Assembly (NCBI GenBank): GCA_903930735.1
Contig: CAIYZT010000104.1
Location: forward strand, 1 to 50,937
Origin: an uncultured Paracoccaceae bacterium
Lineage (GTDB): Bacteria > Pseudomonadota > Alphaproteobacteria > Rhodobacterales > Rhodobacteraceae
Direction of reading: 5' to 3'
DNA length: 50,937 nucleotides
The notes under the pieces were generated by a model. The model saw only the letters and a program-made list of their open reading frames with translations, was not told where the DNA came from and did no database searches. This document shows positions 19,442 through 29,525 of this stretch, one piece after another. How positions within the stretch are numbered: position 1 is the stretch's first letter; the number at the start of each line of letters is the position of its first letter. Both the position numbers and the translations under genes were made by a program.

Positions 19442-20686
19442 TTATTCCTCTAGCTGCCCCAGCGCGGAAATGGCGGCATCCTGCGCCGCCCATTGCGCCA
19501 GGCCCGCGCCAAGCGCCTGCGCCATCGTCGCCCGCCAGACCGGATCCGCCAGCCGAGCACGGTCCGCTTCGGAGGACAAGAACCCAAGTTCCAGCAGGAC
19601 CGAAGGGATATCAGGCGATTTCAGCACCGAAAACCCGGCCTCTTGCAACGGGTCGGGGTGCATCGTGATCCCGGCGCCGGTGACCGCCTCTTGCAGCGCC
19701 TGCGCCAATCGCCCGGTGCGCGGCACGGTCTCGGTGCGCGCCATATCCATCAGTACCATGGCCACCAGATCGTCCTGCAACGTCAGGTCAATCCCCGCGA
19801 GCAGATCATCGCGGTCATGCCTTTCGGCCAGCGCGCGCCCGGCCTCATCGCTGGCCTCTTCAGCCAGAGTGTAAATCGTCGCCCCATTCGCCTCGCCCTC
19901 GGCCAAGGCATCGGCATGCAGCGACAAAAACACCCCCGCCCCCACCGCCCGCGCCAGGGTCGAGCGTTCTTCCAGCGGCACAAAACTGTCGGTCGCGCGC
20001 GTCAAAACCACCTCAAAGCCGCCACTGCGCAGCAAGACCTCTTTGAGTTCCCGCGCGAAGGTCAGCATCAAATCCGCCTCCTTCAGATCACCCTTCTGCG
20101 CCCCCGGATCAATGCCGCCATGCCCGGGGTCCAAGACCACCACCAAAGGCCCCGCGCCCCGCTCCGGGACCGCCGGCAGATCCTGAGCCTTAGGCAGCGC
20201 CCAATCGGCTGGCTCGGCCAGCGACGCCTTGGCCGCAAACTCCGCCAGCTCCGCCGGCTCGAGCCGCAGGGACAAGATCACCGCGCCTTCGGTCTGCATC
20301 TGCGCCGCGCGCACCAGCATCGGGCGGTCCAGTAGCAGGACCAGCCGCGACCATCCCGGCCGAAACGGCCCCGCCCGCAAGGTCACCACATGCTCCGACA
20401 GTTCCGGCAGATCCGCGAGCCCAGACCAATCTGCCTCTCGCATGTCCAGGATCAGCCTTGGCGGCGCATCCAGCACCCGCACCCGCCAAGGCACCGCCTG
20501 GCTCAGCGCAAACTCGGCCACCAAAGCCGCCCCCTCATCCGAGATCAGCGAAGCATCCGCATCCACCCGCGCCAACCCGGTCAGTTCCTGCGCAAAGGCG
20601 GCAGGAACAAAACCAATCAAAAGCGCCACCAAACCCGCCTTCAATGTGGCCCAAATATCCCCGCCGGAGGCTCCCATCCCCCTCAT
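19442..20686 (-). CDS. N-acetylmuramoyl-L-alanine amidase (AMIN + Amidase_3)
   Basis: Periplasmic zinc amidase that removes stem peptides from peptidoglycan, AmiC-like. 414 residues: a signal peptide (hydrophobic stretch with LVALLIGFVPAAFA, cleavage near residue 32), an AMIN targeting domain in about residues 35-135, a linker, and Amidase_3 from about residue 175, beginning VVVLDPGHGGIDPGA with the first zinc histidine. SLHADA carries another zinc ligand, and VLLELGFLS near the C-terminus contains the catalytic glutamate region. Its ATG overlaps the stop of the aminotransferase gene (ATGA). A second ATG at 20677 is equally possible. Confidence 0.94.
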   Translation of the reverse strand: MRGMGASGGDIWATLKAGLVALLIGFVPAAFAQELTGLARVDADASLISDEGAALVAEFALSQAVPWRVRVLDAPPRLILDMREADWSGLADLPELSEHVVTLRAGPFRPGWSRLVLLLDRPMLVRAAQMQTEGAVILSLRLEPAELAEFAAKASLAEPADWALPKAQDLPAVPERGAGPLVVVLDPGHGGIDPGAQKGDLKEADLMLTFARELKEVLLRSGGFEVVLTRATDSFVPLEERSTLARAVGAGVFLSLHADALAEGEANGATIYTLAEEASDEAGRALAERHDRDDLLAGIDLTLQDDLVAMVLMDMARTETVPRTGRLAQALQEAVTGAGITMHPDPLQEAGFSVLKSPDIPSVLLELGFLSSEADRARLADPVWRATMAQALGAGLAQWAAQDAAISALGQLEE

Positions 20687-21828
20687 CCGCGCCGGCCCAT
20701 GAATTCGTGCAACCGCGTCAAACCTTCCTCAATATCCGCCGTCCCCCGCGCATAAGAAAACCGCAAGCTCCGCGCCCCGCGTATGGGATCAAAATCCATT
20801 CCCGGGGCCAACGCGACCCCCACCCCGCGCAAGACCTCCTGCGCAAAACCCAGCGAATCCTGCGTCAGATCCGAGATATCGGCATAGACGTAGAACGCCC
20901 CGTCCGGCGGCGCGATGCGGGTAAAGCCCGCTTTCGGCAGCCCCTCCAGCATCAACTGCCGGTTCGCCGCATAGACCGTGCGGTTCGCCTCCATCTCTTC
21001 CTCGGCCTCCAAAGCCGCCAGCGCCGCCACTTGCGCCACATGCGGCGCGCAAATGAACAGATTCTGCGCTAGCCGCTCCACGGTGCGGACATGATCGGGC
21101 GGCACCACCATCCAGCCCACGCGCCAGCCGGTCATGCTGAAATACTTGGAAAAGGAGTTGATCACATAGGCCTGATCGCTGATTTCCAACGCCGAGACCG
21201 CGCGCGCGCCGTAATGCAGACCGTGATAAATCTCGTCCGAGATAAAACTGATCCCGCGCTCCTGCGCATGATCCATCAGCGCTTTCAACTCGGCACGGCC
21301 TAGCATCGTGCCCGCCGGATTGCCAGGCGAGGCCACGATCAGTCCCTGCAAATCCTGACATGCCAGATCCGACGTCACCGGCTGAAACCGGTTCTCGGCG
21401 CGGGTTTGAATACCGACCGGCACCAAGGACATCGCCTGCAGGATCGCGCGGTAGCTGGGGTATCCCGGCTCGCCCAAACCCACCCGCGCACCGGCATCAA
21501 AGAGCGCCGCAAAAGCCAAAAGAAACGCGCCAGAAGAGCCAGAGGTCACCACCACCCGGCCCGGATCCAGATCAATCCCATACCAGCGCCGGTACAAATC
21601 CGCGATCGCGCGGCGCAGTTCCGGCAGGCCCAGCGACACCGTATAGCCCAAGGACCCCGCCGCCATCGCCCGCCCCGCCGCCGCCAGCGCGCGCGCCGGC
21701 GCGGGCGTTCCGGGCTGGCCGACCTCCATATGGATCACCCGGCGCCCCTCCGCCTCGATTTTGCGGGCCGCCTCGACCATATCCATCACAATGAAGGGAT
21801 CGACCTGCCCGCGCCTTGAACTCTTCAT
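20683..21828 (-). CDS. PLP-dependent aminotransferase (class I/II)
   Basis: Fold type I aminotransferase of 381 residues, resembling the aspartate/aromatic aminotransferase group. ASPGNPAGTM carries the conserved Asn-Pro region, SDEIYHGLHYG the Asp and Tyr of the cofactor site, SFSKYFSMTGWRVGW the PLP-binding lysine, and SLRFSYAR the C-terminal substrate-binding arginine. The amino donor cannot be decided. The start is the ATG at 21828 (MKSSRRGQ) with an AGAGG ribosome site; a GTG 24 bp upstream is in frame but lacks one. It is divergent from the DsbA-like gene and coupled by overlap to the amidase gene. Confidence 0.93.
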   Translation of the reverse strand: MKSSRRGQVDPFIVMDMVEAARKIEAEGRRVIHMEVGQPGTPAPARALAAAGRAMAAGSLGYTVSLGLPELRRAIADLYRRWYGIDLDPGRVVVTSGSSGAFLLAFAALFDAGARVGLGEPGYPSYRAILQAMSLVPVGIQTRAENRFQPVTSDLACQDLQGLIVASPGNPAGTMLGRAELKALMDHAQERGISFISDEIYHGLHYGARAVSALEISDQAYVINSFSKYFSMTGWRVGWMVVPPDHVRTVERLAQNLFICAPHVAQVAALAALEAEEEMEANRTVYAANRQLMLEGLPKAGFTRIAPPDGAFYVYADISDLTQDSLGFAQEVLRGVGVALAPGMDFDPIRGARSLRFSYARGTADIEEGLTRLHEFMGRRG

Positions 21829-21906
21829 ACCGACCTCTATGCTGTGCGTCACAATGTCCTCGCCCGGCGCCGAAGGTCAAGCCCGGCCCCAACCTTCAGG
21901 TTCCCC

Positions 21907-22653
21907 ATGCGCGCTGCCTTTTCCGCTCTTTGCCTCTGCCTTAGCCTGACCGCGGCCGCCGGCGCCGAGGGCCTCACCGATATGACCGAGGCCGAAAAGG
22001 CCGCTTTTGGCGAGGCCGTCCGCGCCTATCTGCTGGAAAATCCCGAGGTCATTGCCGAGGCGATTACCGTCTTGCAAGACCGCCAGGCCGAGGCCGAGGC
22101 GCAAACGGACGATCAGATGGTGGAAGATAATGCCGGCGCAATTTTTGAAGACGGTTATTCCTGGGTCGGCGGCAATCCGGACGGTGATATCACCGTGGTC
22201 GAGTTTATGGACTACCGCTGCGGCTATTGCAAAAAGGCCCATGCCGAGGTCGAAGAGCTGGTGAAGGCCGATGGCAATATCCGCCTGATCTTCAAGGAAT
22301 TCCCCATTCTGGGCGAGGAATCGATCACCACCTCGCGCTTTGCCATCGCGGTGCAACAGCTGCACGGGCCCGAAGCCTACAAGTCCGTGCATGACGCGCT
22401 GATGACCCTGCGCGGCGCGCCGGATGATGCCACCCTCTCGCGTCTGGCCGCCGATCTGGGGCTGGAACCGACTGCCATCGTGGCGCGCATGGCCAGCGAC
22501 GAGGTGACCCAAGTTCTCGCCGCGAACCATGCCCTCGGGCAAGCGCTTTCGATCTCGGGCACGCCGACTTTTGTGATGGGCGGGCAGATGCTACGCGGTT
22601 ATGTGGAGCTGGAGGGGATGATGCAGATCATCGCCGACGAACGCGCGGGCTGA
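21907..22653 (+). CDS. DsbA family thiol oxidoreductase, ScsC/Com1-like
   Basis: Periplasmic thioredoxin-fold protein of 248 residues. A signal peptide occupies about residues 1-20 from the ATG at 21907. A helical ScsC-type N-terminal segment (about 25-65, AYLLENPEVIAEAITVLQ) is followed by the thioredoxin domain with the active site C105-G-Y-C108. A cis-proline loop reads SGTPTFVMGG, and LRGYVELEGM closes the protein. In this family the N-terminal segment mediates oligomerisation and disulfide isomerase/shuffling activity. The frame extends back to 21844 but the added residues are basic and precede the signal peptide, so they are not used. Confidence 0.92.
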   Translation: MRAAFSALCLCLSLTAAAGAEGLTDMTEAEKAAFGEAVRAYLLENPEVIAEAITVLQDRQAEAEAQTDDQMVEDNAGAIFEDGYSWVGGNPDGDITVVEFMDYRCGYCKKAHAEVEELVKADGNIRLIFKEFPILGEESITTSRFAIAVQQLHGPEAYKSVHDALMTLRGAPDDATLSRLAADLGLEPTAIVARMASDEVTQVLAANHALGQALSISGTPTFVMGGQMLRGYVELEGMMQIIADERAG

Positions 22654-22711
22654 TTGCGGATTTCGGGCTGCACGCAGAGCGCTCTTGGCGATCGGGCAGG
22701 CTTTCCGGTTG

Positions 22712-23146
22712 TTAGTCTTTGCTTGATCCGCGCCGCGCCCGTTCGCGGTCAGGCATCCCGTCATGGGGGCCGAGGGCCCGGTCGGGCGCGTCCGGCCACC
22801 AATCCTTGCGCCAGGCCTTGCGTTCCGGGTTGACGGGATAGACGATCTGGTTGCCCGCAATATCGGCATTTCCGACCACCAACAGGGTGACTTCGGCCTC
22901 GGAATTGTTCAAAAAGCTATGGGCCTGCCCGGTTCCGGCCGGAAAACCCACGGAATCGCCGGGTTTAAGCGCGTGCAGGGCGCCGTCCAACCAGACATCG
23001 GGCGTGCCGGTCAGGACATAGATAAACTCTTCCTCATGGCTTTCAGCATGGGGCAAAGAGGTCCGCTGCCCCGGCAAAAGGCGCATGTGATGGATGCCAA
23101 GGGTCTTGAGCCCCAGATGTTCGCCCAAGGCGGCGCCCAAGTGCAT
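22712..23146 (-). CDS. Cupin domain protein, 5' end doubtful
   Basis: At least 144 residues with a complete cupin core. The metal-binding motif 1 reads SLPHAESHEEEFIYVLTG and motif 2 reads PAGTGQAHSFLNN, giving probable ligands H, E and H. The tail, rich in W, D and R (DWWPDAPDRALGPHDG), resembles a group of uncharacterised alphaproteobacterial cupins. The ATG at 23146 lacks a good ribosome site. In-frame codons upstream of it (reading NFQDTDEP before MHLGAAL) look like family sequence and continue to a TAG at 23198, but contain no ATG, GTG or TTG. The gene may use an ATT or may have lost its 5' end. It follows ispG on the same strand. Confidence 0.75.
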   Translation of the reverse strand: MHLGAALGEHLGLKTLGIHHMRLLPGQRTSLPHAESHEEEFIYVLTGTPDVWLDGALHALKPGDSVGFPAGTGQAHSFLNNSEAEVTLLVVGNADIAGNQIVYPVNPERKAWRKDWWPDAPDRALGPHDGMPDRERARRGSSKD

Positions 23147-23223
23147 CGGCTCGTCGGTGTCTTGGAAATTCCCCGGATCCTGATTCTCAATCGCCGACTA
23201 ATGCAGGATTTTTTCGGGACGGC

Positions 23224-24369
23224 TCACAGGGCCGCCTGCGCCGCCAATGCCGCCTCGGCGGCCTCCTGCGCCTCGATCTCGGCGGCTTTGCGTTCGACCT
23301 GCTCGACAATGTGATCAACCATCTTGTCATTGCCCAGCTTGTGGCTTTGCTTGCCCGCCAGATACACCATCCCCGAGCCCGCCCCGCCGCCGGTAAACCC
23401 GATATCGGTCATCAAAGCTTCGCCCGGACCGTTCACGACGCAGCCGATGATCGACAGGCTCAGCGAGGTGGTGATATGGGCCAGCCGTTCTTCGAGGGAG
23501 GTGACCGTCTTGATCACGTCAAAGCCTTGCCGCGCGCAGGAGGGGCAAGAAATGATCGTCACGCCGCGGTGCCGAAGCCCGAGGGATTTGAGGATCTCAA
23601 AGCCGACCTTGACCTCTTCAACCGGGTCCGCCGACAAGGACACCCGGATCGTATCGCCAATCCCGAACCACAAGAGCGAACCCAGACCAATCGCCGATTT
23701 CACGGTGCCCGAGACAAGCCCCCCCGCCTCGGTGATGCCCAGATGGATCGGCGCGTCGGTGGCCCCGGCAAGCTGCTGATAGGCGGCGGCGGCCATGAAG
23801 ACATCCGAAGCTTTGACCGAGATTTTGAACTCGTGAAAATCATTGTCCTGCAGCAGCTTGATATGGTCCAAGCCCGATTCGACCATGGCATCGGGGCAAG
23901 GCTCGCCGTATTTGTCCAACAGGTGCCGCTCCAGCGAGCCGGCATTGACCCCGATACGGATAGAACAGCCGTGATCCTTTGCGGCCTTGACCACCTCGGC
24001 AACCCGTTTGGCATCGCCAATATTGCCCGGATTGATGCGCAGGCAGGCAGCGCCCGCCTCCGCCGCCTCGATGGCGCGTTTGTAGTGAAAATGGATATCG
24101 GCCACGATTGGCACGGGCGACTCGCGCACAATCTCGCGAAGCGCGCGGGTGCTTTCCTGATCTGGCGTCGAGACCCGCACGATGTCCGCCCCCGCAATCG
24201 CGCAGCGCTGGATCTGCTCGATGGTCGCCTTGATATCGGTGGTCAGGGTATTGGTCATGGTCTGCACCGAAATCGGCGCATCGCCGCCCACCAGCACCTT
24301 GCCAACGCGGATCTGGCGGCTGACCCGGCGGTCGATATTGCGCCAGGGACGGATCGGATTATGGGTCAT
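23224..24369 (-). CDS. ispG: 4-hydroxy-3-methylbut-2-enyl diphosphate synthase (ferredoxin/flavodoxin)
   Basis: The [4Fe-4S] enzyme converting MEcPP to HMBPP in the MEP isoprenoid pathway. 381 residues from the ATG at 24369 ([12 protein letters not shown]), which has a GAGG ribosome site; the frame runs 50 codons further upstream, but those residues are not family-like. It shows the TIM-barrel half with [14 protein letters not shown] and INPGNIGD and the C-terminal Fe-S half with [12 protein letters not shown] and [10 protein letters not shown] supplying the three cluster cysteines. It lies 79 bp downstream of the RodZ-like gene on the same strand. Confidence 0.97.
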   Translation of the reverse strand: MTHNPIRPWRNIDRRVSRQIRVGKVLVGGDAPISVQTMTNTLTTDIKATIEQIQRCAIAGADIVRVSTPDQESTRALREIVRESPVPIVADIHFHYKRAIEAAEAGAACLRINPGNIGDAKRVAEVVKAAKDHGCSIRIGVNAGSLERHLLDKYGEPCPDAMVESGLDHIKLLQDNDFHEFKISVKASDVFMAAAAYQQLAGATDAPIHLGITEAGGLVSGTVKSAIGLGSLLWFGIGDTIRVSLSADPVEEVKVGFEILKSLGLRHRGVTIISCPSCARQGFDVIKTVTSLEERLAHITTSLSLSIIGCVVNGPGEALMTDIGFTGGGAGSGMVYLAGKQSHKLGNDKMVDHIVEQVERKAAEIEAQEAAEAALAAQAAL

Positions 24370-24448
24370 GTCAAACCTCGTTGCTGCCCCTCCTAGATAG
24401 GGTTCAGCCGGGCCAAGGGCAATCGCCCGAATGCTTGAAAACTCTGCC

Positions 24449-25639
24449 TTAGGGTGCTGTCTGGGCCGAAGCCACGAATTTTGCCAGATCGGCGTCGGCG
24501 GTCGGATCGGCTTCGACATAGCTGGCCATCAGCGATGCGGCATCCAGGCTGACATTCTCGACCACCTGCGCGCCGGGGGCTGCCGGGCCGATGGTCTTGC
24601 CTCCGACCACGAAATAGACCGAGCCGGAATTGCCCGAGCGCAGGATCGGCGCCTGGGCCAGGGGCGGCACCGAATATGTCTCACCGGCGTCGAGGATCTT
24701 TTCAAAGATCACCGTGCCGTCCAGCGCCGAAACCCGCACCCACGAAGGACGAGCCGCCATGATCTCTACGCCATTGGCCTTGGCCAGAACCTGAATGTCA
24801 TCCACCGCATTAGCGCCGTCTGCCGTCAAAGGTTCGGCGCCTACATCATTTTGCGCCATCACGCCAGTCAAACGCGGGTCGATCGCCGATATCGGGCCAT
24901 CACGCGCGGTCATCACCGGCACGTCCAGCGCGTCAGACCGGTAAAGCTCCAAGGGATCGGCGGAAAATCCAGCGATATCGCTTGCATCCGCAAGTCCCGC
25001 AGGCGCCGAGCGCAGCGACGTCGCTTGCCCGTCGATATTGCCCAAAGGATCAATTTCGGCGACGACGGCCGGGGCCTCGTTCACCGGGGCCAACTGCACG
25101 CGCTGCACCTCTTGCAGCATCGACCAGCCGCCATAGCCGAGCCCGACCAACAGCGCGACCAGAACCGTGACCGAGCCAACGGCGCCCGGCTCTATCCGCG
25201 AAAAGGCGCTTTCGACTCGGGGCACAAAGCTGGCGTATGGATTGGCGAAAGGATCGCCGCCGATCGCCCCTTTGGCCCGCGCGCGCTGCGCCACCAACGA
25301 AGCGGTCGAGGCCGCCGCCGACATGCCATGCGCCACGGCAAAGCCGCTTTCGGTGCAGAACCGGGCAAAGGCATGCTCCGGCTCCATGCCCAGATAGCGC
25401 GCGTAGGAGCGCACATAGCCCGCGACAAAGCCCGGCGTTTCAAAGGCGCCGACATCGGCATTTTCAATGGCGGCAATGTAAGTGGCTTTAATTTTCAGCT
25501 CGCGCTGCACATCCAGAAGCGATTTGCCCAGCGTCGCCCGCTCGCCGCGCATCAGATCGCCCAAACGCAGATCAAAGTCGTCAAAGCCCTTGGACTTTGC
25601 AACTTCTGGCACAGTGGCCTTGCCCCACCGCCCTATCAT
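24449..25639 (-). CDS. RodZ-like HTH/DUF4115 membrane protein
   Basis: A protein of 396 residues with RodZ architecture: a cytoplasmic helix-turn-helix (HTH_25) at about residues 28-95 ([41 protein letters not shown]), one membrane segment at about 152-172, a variable periplasmic linker, and a C-terminal DUF4115 beta domain at about 300-375. RodZ links MreB to the cell-wall elongation machinery; the role here is inferred from domain order. The start is the ATG at 25639 ([10 protein letters not shown]), the usual start for this group; the 16 upstream in-frame codons are not family-like. Confidence 0.88.
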   Translation of the reverse strand: MIGRWGKATVPEVAKSKGFDDFDLRLGDLMRGERATLGKSLLDVQRELKIKATYIAAIENADVGAFETPGFVAGYVRSYARYLGMEPEHAFARFCTESGFAVAHGMSAAASTASLVAQRARAKGAIGGDPFANPYASFVPRVESAFSRIEPGAVGSVTVLVALLVGLGYGGWSMLQEVQRVQLAPVNEAPAVVAEIDPLGNIDGQATSLRSAPAGLADASDIAGFSADPLELYRSDALDVPVMTARDGPISAIDPRLTGVMAQNDVGAEPLTADGANAVDDIQVLAKANGVEIMAARPSWVRVSALDGTVIFEKILDAGETYSVPPLAQAPILRSGNSGSVYFVVGGKTIGPAAPGAQVVENVSLDAASLMASYVEADPTADADLAKFVASAQTAP

Positions 25640-25754
25640 GCGAAATATCTCATTACTGCCCCAAGGGAATCGATAATGTCCCCACAAGATCTTTTACCGA
25701 TCCTATCGTAGATAACCACCCGCCCAGCAATGTTTTTTTGAGCCCACGCGGGGT

Positions 25755-26978
25755 TCAGGCCGATGCCTCGGCGCGATTCAGCGCACAGTGGCCCCAGAGC
25801 GCATCCATGGCTTTTATCAGCGCCTCGATCTCAGCCGGACCATGCAGCGGCGAGGGCGTAAAACGCAAACGCTCGGTGCCGCGCGGCACGGTCGGGAAAT
25901 TGATCGGCTGCGCGTAAATCCCGTGCGATTCCAACAGCATGTCGGACAGCATCTTGCAATGCACCGGGTTGCCGACATGGACGGGCACGATATGGCTGCC
26001 GTGATCGATGATCGGCAAGCCCAAGCCCTTGAGCCGCAGCTTCAAAATCCGGGCATTCAGCTGCTGGGCATCGCGCAAATCCTGGGCCGTTTTCAAAAAC
26101 CGCACCGAAGCGGCGGCCCCAGCGGCAACCGCAGGGGGCAGCGAGGTGGTGAAGATGAATCCGGGCGCATAAGAACGAATCGCGTCCACCATCCGGGTCG
26201 AAGCCGCGATGTAGCCGCCGAAAACACCGTAAGCCTTGGCGAGGGTGCCATTGATGATATCAATGCGGCCCATCTGGCCATCCCGCTCGGCGACGCCGGC
26301 CCCGCGCGGGCCATACATGCCGACGGCGTGTACCTCGTCACAATAAGTCAGCGCGCCAAACTCCTGCGCCAGATCGCAAATGCCCTTGATCGGACCAAAA
26401 TCGCCGTCCATCGAATAGACCGATTCAAAGGCGATCAACTTGGGCAGCGATGGATCATCCGCCGCCAAAAGCGCGCGCAGATGGTCCAGATCGTTGTGGC
26501 GGAAAATCCGTTTGGCCCCGCCATTGCGCCGCACACCTTCGATCATCGAGGCATGGTTCAGCGCGTCCGAATAGATGATCAAACCGGGCAGTAGCTTTGG
26601 CAGGGTCGAGAGCGTTGCGTCATTGGCGACGTAGGCCGAGGTGAAAACCAAAGCCGCCCCTTTGCCATGCAGATCGGCCAACTCGGCCTCCAGTTCCTTG
26701 TGATAGCGCGTCGTGCCCGAAATATTGCGCGTCCCGCCCGAACCCGCGCCCGCAGATGCCATGGCCTGCGCCATAGCCTCCAGCACCACCGGATGCTGCC
26801 CCATGCCCAGATAATCGTTGCCGCACCAGACGGTTATCTGCGCAGAAGTGCCATCCGGCCGCCGCCAGGTGGCTTGCGGAAAATTGCCGCGCTGACGTTC
26901 GATGTCGATAAAGGTGCGATAGCGCCCCTCGTCATGCAAACGGCTCAGAGCCAGGCCAAGGGCCGCATCATAGTTCAT
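25755..26978 (-). CDS. hemA: 5-aminolevulinate synthase
   Basis: PLP enzyme condensing glycine with succinyl-CoA to 5-aminolevulinate, the first step of tetrapyrrole synthesis by the C4 route typical of alphaproteobacteria. 407 residues from the ATG at 26978, the same length as Rhodobacter sphaeroides HemA, with a perfect GAGGAG ribosome site. It shows the substrate loop [23 protein letters not shown]-type sequence read in pieces, [11 protein letters not shown] and the PLP lysine K248 in NGTLAKAYG. The frame continues 43 codons further upstream but without family similarity. A small secreted-protein gene precedes it on the same strand. Confidence 0.97.
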   Translation of the reverse strand: MNYDAALGLALSRLHDEGRYRTFIDIERQRGNFPQATWRRPDGTSAQITVWCGNDYLGMGQHPVVLEAMAQAMASAGAGSGGTRNISGTTRYHKELEAELADLHGKGAALVFTSAYVANDATLSTLPKLLPGLIIYSDALNHASMIEGVRRNGGAKRIFRHNDLDHLRALLAADDPSLPKLIAFESVYSMDGDFGPIKGICDLAQEFGALTYCDEVHAVGMYGPRGAGVAERDGQMGRIDIINGTLAKAYGVFGGYIAASTRMVDAIRSYAPGFIFTTSLPPAVAAGAAASVRFLKTAQDLRDAQQLNARILKLRLKGLGLPIIDHGSHIVPVHVGNPVHCKMLSDMLLESHGIYAQPINFPTVPRGTERLRFTPSPLHGPAEIEALIKAMDALWGHCALNRAEASA

Positions 26979-27135
26979 CGTCGCTCCTCGTGGTGGCCGG
27001 TCCCGCTGGCGGCAGCGATCAAAGATCTGCCGAGAATTCGGTTCGTGATCTGGACCAATAACGCGCTGTGCGGAAGAGGGCAATTTGCCGCCCCCATCTC
27101 CGTCCAATTCGCCGGACCAAGGTCTGAGCCGAGCC

Positions 27136-27540
27136 TTAGTTTGGCGGGCTGATTTCCATGACGATCACGCAGTCCGAGGCACCTTTGCGCGCGGCGTTGC
27201 ACAGTTCCAAGGCCTTGGCCGCCGCCGAGGCCGCATCCGGCATCTCTGCCACTGCCGAGGCCGAGGGGCTGGGCATACCTCCGCGGATAAACCCATCCTC
27301 GGGCGACAGCGCGATGGCGGCAAATCCCTTGTCCGAGGGCACGAAAAGCTTCAGCGCCTGCTCTTGCGTCGCGACCAGCCGCAGGGTGGACAATTCGGTC
27401 TCTTCCAAAAACGGATGGACGTAAAAGGTCACCTTCGCGCCGTTGATCCGAGAAACCTCGGTCGGCACCTCGGCCAGGGCCGCGCCCGCCAAACCGATCA
27501 TCCCCGCGCTGAAAACCGCCGCCAATCCCAAAACACGCAT
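27136..27540 (-). CDS. Small secreted protein of unknown function
   Basis: A protein of 134 residues with a clear signal peptide ([10 protein letters not shown]...LAGAALA, cleavage near residue 24) and a short alpha/beta domain. The C-terminal part, [26 protein letters not shown] (read in pieces), has two cysteines nine residues apart and resembles the DUF4189-like pattern of small secreted proteins, but I cannot name the family with confidence. The start is the ATG at 27540 with an AAGGAG ribosome site; the open frame extends much further upstream, across the divergent peptidase promoter, without support. It lies 157 bp upstream of hemA on the same strand. Confidence 0.75.
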   Translation of the reverse strand: MRVLGLAAVFSAGMIGLAGAALAEVPTEVSRINGAKVTFYVHPFLEETELSTLRLVATQEQALKLFVPSDKGFAAIALSPEDGFIRGGMPSPSASAVAEMPDAASAAAKALELCNAARKGASDCVIVMEISPPN

Positions 27541-27661
27541 CTGCAAACTCCTTGCCGCTTTGCCCCTGATTACCCCAACGCGCGCGCACTGGACAGCCCC
27601 CCGACCTGCCCCTAGGCTTGAACCTGCCGCCCGCTGCCGCGGCACGACCCTAGGAGCCCAC

Positions 27662-29044
27662 ATGTCGCCGCAACCAAGCCTGGACGCCGTCCTGAACCGC
27701 ATCGACGCCGATCTGCCGCAGGCGCTGGAGCGGCTGATGGATCTGCTGCGCATCCCCTCGATTTCCACCGATGCGGCGTTCAAGGCGGATTGCGCGCGCG
27801 CCGCCGATTGGCTGGCCGCGGATCTGACCGCGCTGGGTTTTGAGGCGGCCTCGCGCCCGACGCCGGGCCATCCGATGGTGGTGGGGCATGGCGGGACGGG
27901 CGATAAACACCTCTTGTTTTACGGTCACTACGACGTGCAACCCGTTGATCCGCTGGTACTTTGGGACCGCGACCCCTTTGATCCGATCATCCAGGACACG
28001 CCCAAGGGCCGGGTGATCCGCGGCCGCGGCACCTCGGACGACAAGGGTCAGCTGATGACTTTCATCGAGGCGTGCCGCGCCTGGAAGGCCGTTCACGGCA
28101 CCCTGCCCGGCCGCGTGACGATCTTTCTGGAGGGCGAAGAGGAATCCGGGTCGCCCTCGTTGATCCCCTTCATGCAGCAGAACGCGGCCGAGCTGACAGC
28201 CGACATCGCCCTGATCTGTGACACCGGCCTGCACGAGGACACAATCCCCGCGATCACCACCATGCTGCGCGGGCTGGTAGCCGAAGAATTTACCATCCAC
28301 GCAGCCGACAAGGACCTGCATTCGGGCATGTATGGCGGTCTTGCGGCCAATCCGATCCGCGTTTTGTCGCGCGTTCTGGCCAACCTGCACGATGATCAAG
28401 GCCGCATCACCATTCCGGGTTTCTACGATCAGGTGACCGAACTGCCCGAGGCGATCCGCGCCCAGTGGCAGTCGCTGTCCTTTGATCATGCCAAGTTTCT
28501 GGGCGATGTCGGCCTGTCGGTACCCGCCGGCGAGCAGGACCGCACCCCGCTGGAGATGATCTGGTCGCGCCCGACCGCCGAGGTGAACGGGATCTGGGGC
28601 GGCTATACCGGCGATGGCTTTAAAACCGTGCTGCCAGCGCAGGCCCATGCCAAAATCTCGTTCCGGCTGGTCGGCGATCAAGACCCGGACCAGATTCGCG
28701 CCATTTTTCGGGCATGGGTCAAGGACCAGTTGCCCGCCGATTGCCGGGCGGAGTTTCACTTGGACGGCGGTGCGGGCGCCAGCGTGATGGCGATCTCCAA
28801 CCCCGCCTTCGAGGCCGCCCGCGCCGCCCTGACCGAAGAATGGGGCCTGCCCGCCGCCTATGTGGGCAGTGGCGGCTCGATCCCGATTGCGGGGCTGTTC
28901 AAATCGGTGCTGGGCATGGATGCGATGCTGATCGGCTTTGCGCGCGACGACGATCTGATCCATTCGCCCAATGAAAAATACGATCTGGAGTGTTTCCACA
29001 AAGGCATTCGGTCTTGGGCGCGAATTCTGGCGCGGCTGGCGTGA
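27662..29044 (+). CDS. M20 family dipeptidase
   Basis: Cytosolic di-zinc dipeptidase of 460 residues. The M20 metal-ligand motifs are in order: YGHYDVQPVDP (first histidine and catalytic Asp), GRGTSDDKGQ (bridging Asp), LEGEEESGSPSL (catalytic and zinc Glu), CDTGL (Asp), and the C-terminal HSPNEKYDLE (last histidine). A lid domain with HSGMYGGLAANP lies between. The start is the ATG at 27662 with a TAGGAG ribosome site 6 bp away. The closest known relatives are the M20 dipeptidases of broad substrate range. It overlaps the following GNAT gene by 4 bp. Confidence 0.95.
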   Translation: MSPQPSLDAVLNRIDADLPQALERLMDLLRIPSISTDAAFKADCARAADWLAADLTALGFEAASRPTPGHPMVVGHGGTGDKHLLFYGHYDVQPVDPLVLWDRDPFDPIIQDTPKGRVIRGRGTSDDKGQLMTFIEACRAWKAVHGTLPGRVTIFLEGEEESGSPSLIPFMQQNAAELTADIALICDTGLHEDTIPAITTMLRGLVAEEFTIHAADKDLHSGMYGGLAANPIRVLSRVLANLHDDQGRITIPGFYDQVTELPEAIRAQWQSLSFDHAKFLGDVGLSVPAGEQDRTPLEMIWSRPTAEVNGIWGGYTGDGFKTVLPAQAHAKISFRLVGDQDPDQIRAIFRAWVKDQLPADCRAEFHLDGGAGASVMAISNPAFEAARAALTEEWGLPAAYVGSGGSIPIAGLFKSVLGMDAMLIGFARDDDLIHSPNEKYDLECFHKGIRSWARILARLA

Positions 29045-29478
29045 TTATTCGGGACGCTACTGCTGCCGACAAGGCCCAATGGCACGGGCTATGGACGCAG
29101 TATCTGGCCTATTACAAGGTCGATCTGACCCCGGATGTCACCGACTACACTTGGGCGCGCCTGATGGACCCCGCCAGCCCGATGAAGGCGCGGCTGGCGG
29201 TCCTGCCGGACCGGATCGCGGGCTTTGCCATCCACCATCAACATTGCTCGTCTTGGGTATCAGGCGATGATTGCTATCTGGAGGATCTCTTCGTCGATCC
29301 CGCCGCCCGAAACCAAGGCATCGGCCGCGCCTTGATCGAGGATCTGCAAACGCTCGCGCGGGGGCGGGGCTGGCACCGGCTCTATTGGCATACCGATGCG
29401 AAAAACAGCGGCGCGCGGGCGCTTTACGACAGCTTTGTGCTGAGCGATGGGCATATCCGGTATCGGTTGACGCTGTAG
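29041..29478 (+). CDS. GNAT family N-acetyltransferase
   Basis: A protein of 145 residues starting at the GTG that overlaps the TGA of the M20 dipeptidase gene (GTGA), giving the N-terminus MIIRDATAADKAQW that is normal for the family. The acetyl-CoA loop is ARNQGIGRALIEDL (about residues 92-105), preceded by YLEDLFVDP, and TDAKNSGARALYDSF follows in the C-terminal helix. This pattern is typical of small-molecule (often polyamine- or amino-acid-type) acetyltransferases, but the substrate is not visible. Co-translation with the dipeptidase suggests a link to amino-acid or peptide metabolism. Confidence 0.92.
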   Translation: MIIRDATAADKAQWHGLWTQYLAYYKVDLTPDVTDYTWARLMDPASPMKARLAVLPDRIAGFAIHHQHCSSWVSGDDCYLEDLFVDPAARNQGIGRALIEDLQTLARGRGWHRLYWHTDAKNSGARALYDSFVLSDGHIRYRLTL

Positions 29479-29525
29479 CCACCGCTTTGGCAAATCTGAT
29501 TTCACGACCATCTGTAGGGGAAACG

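Noticed and set aside
26979-27135. FNR-type box before hemA
   Set aside because: Regulation by FnrL is known for some hemA genes, but I see no TTGAT-N4-ATCAA here, only GATCAAAGATC.
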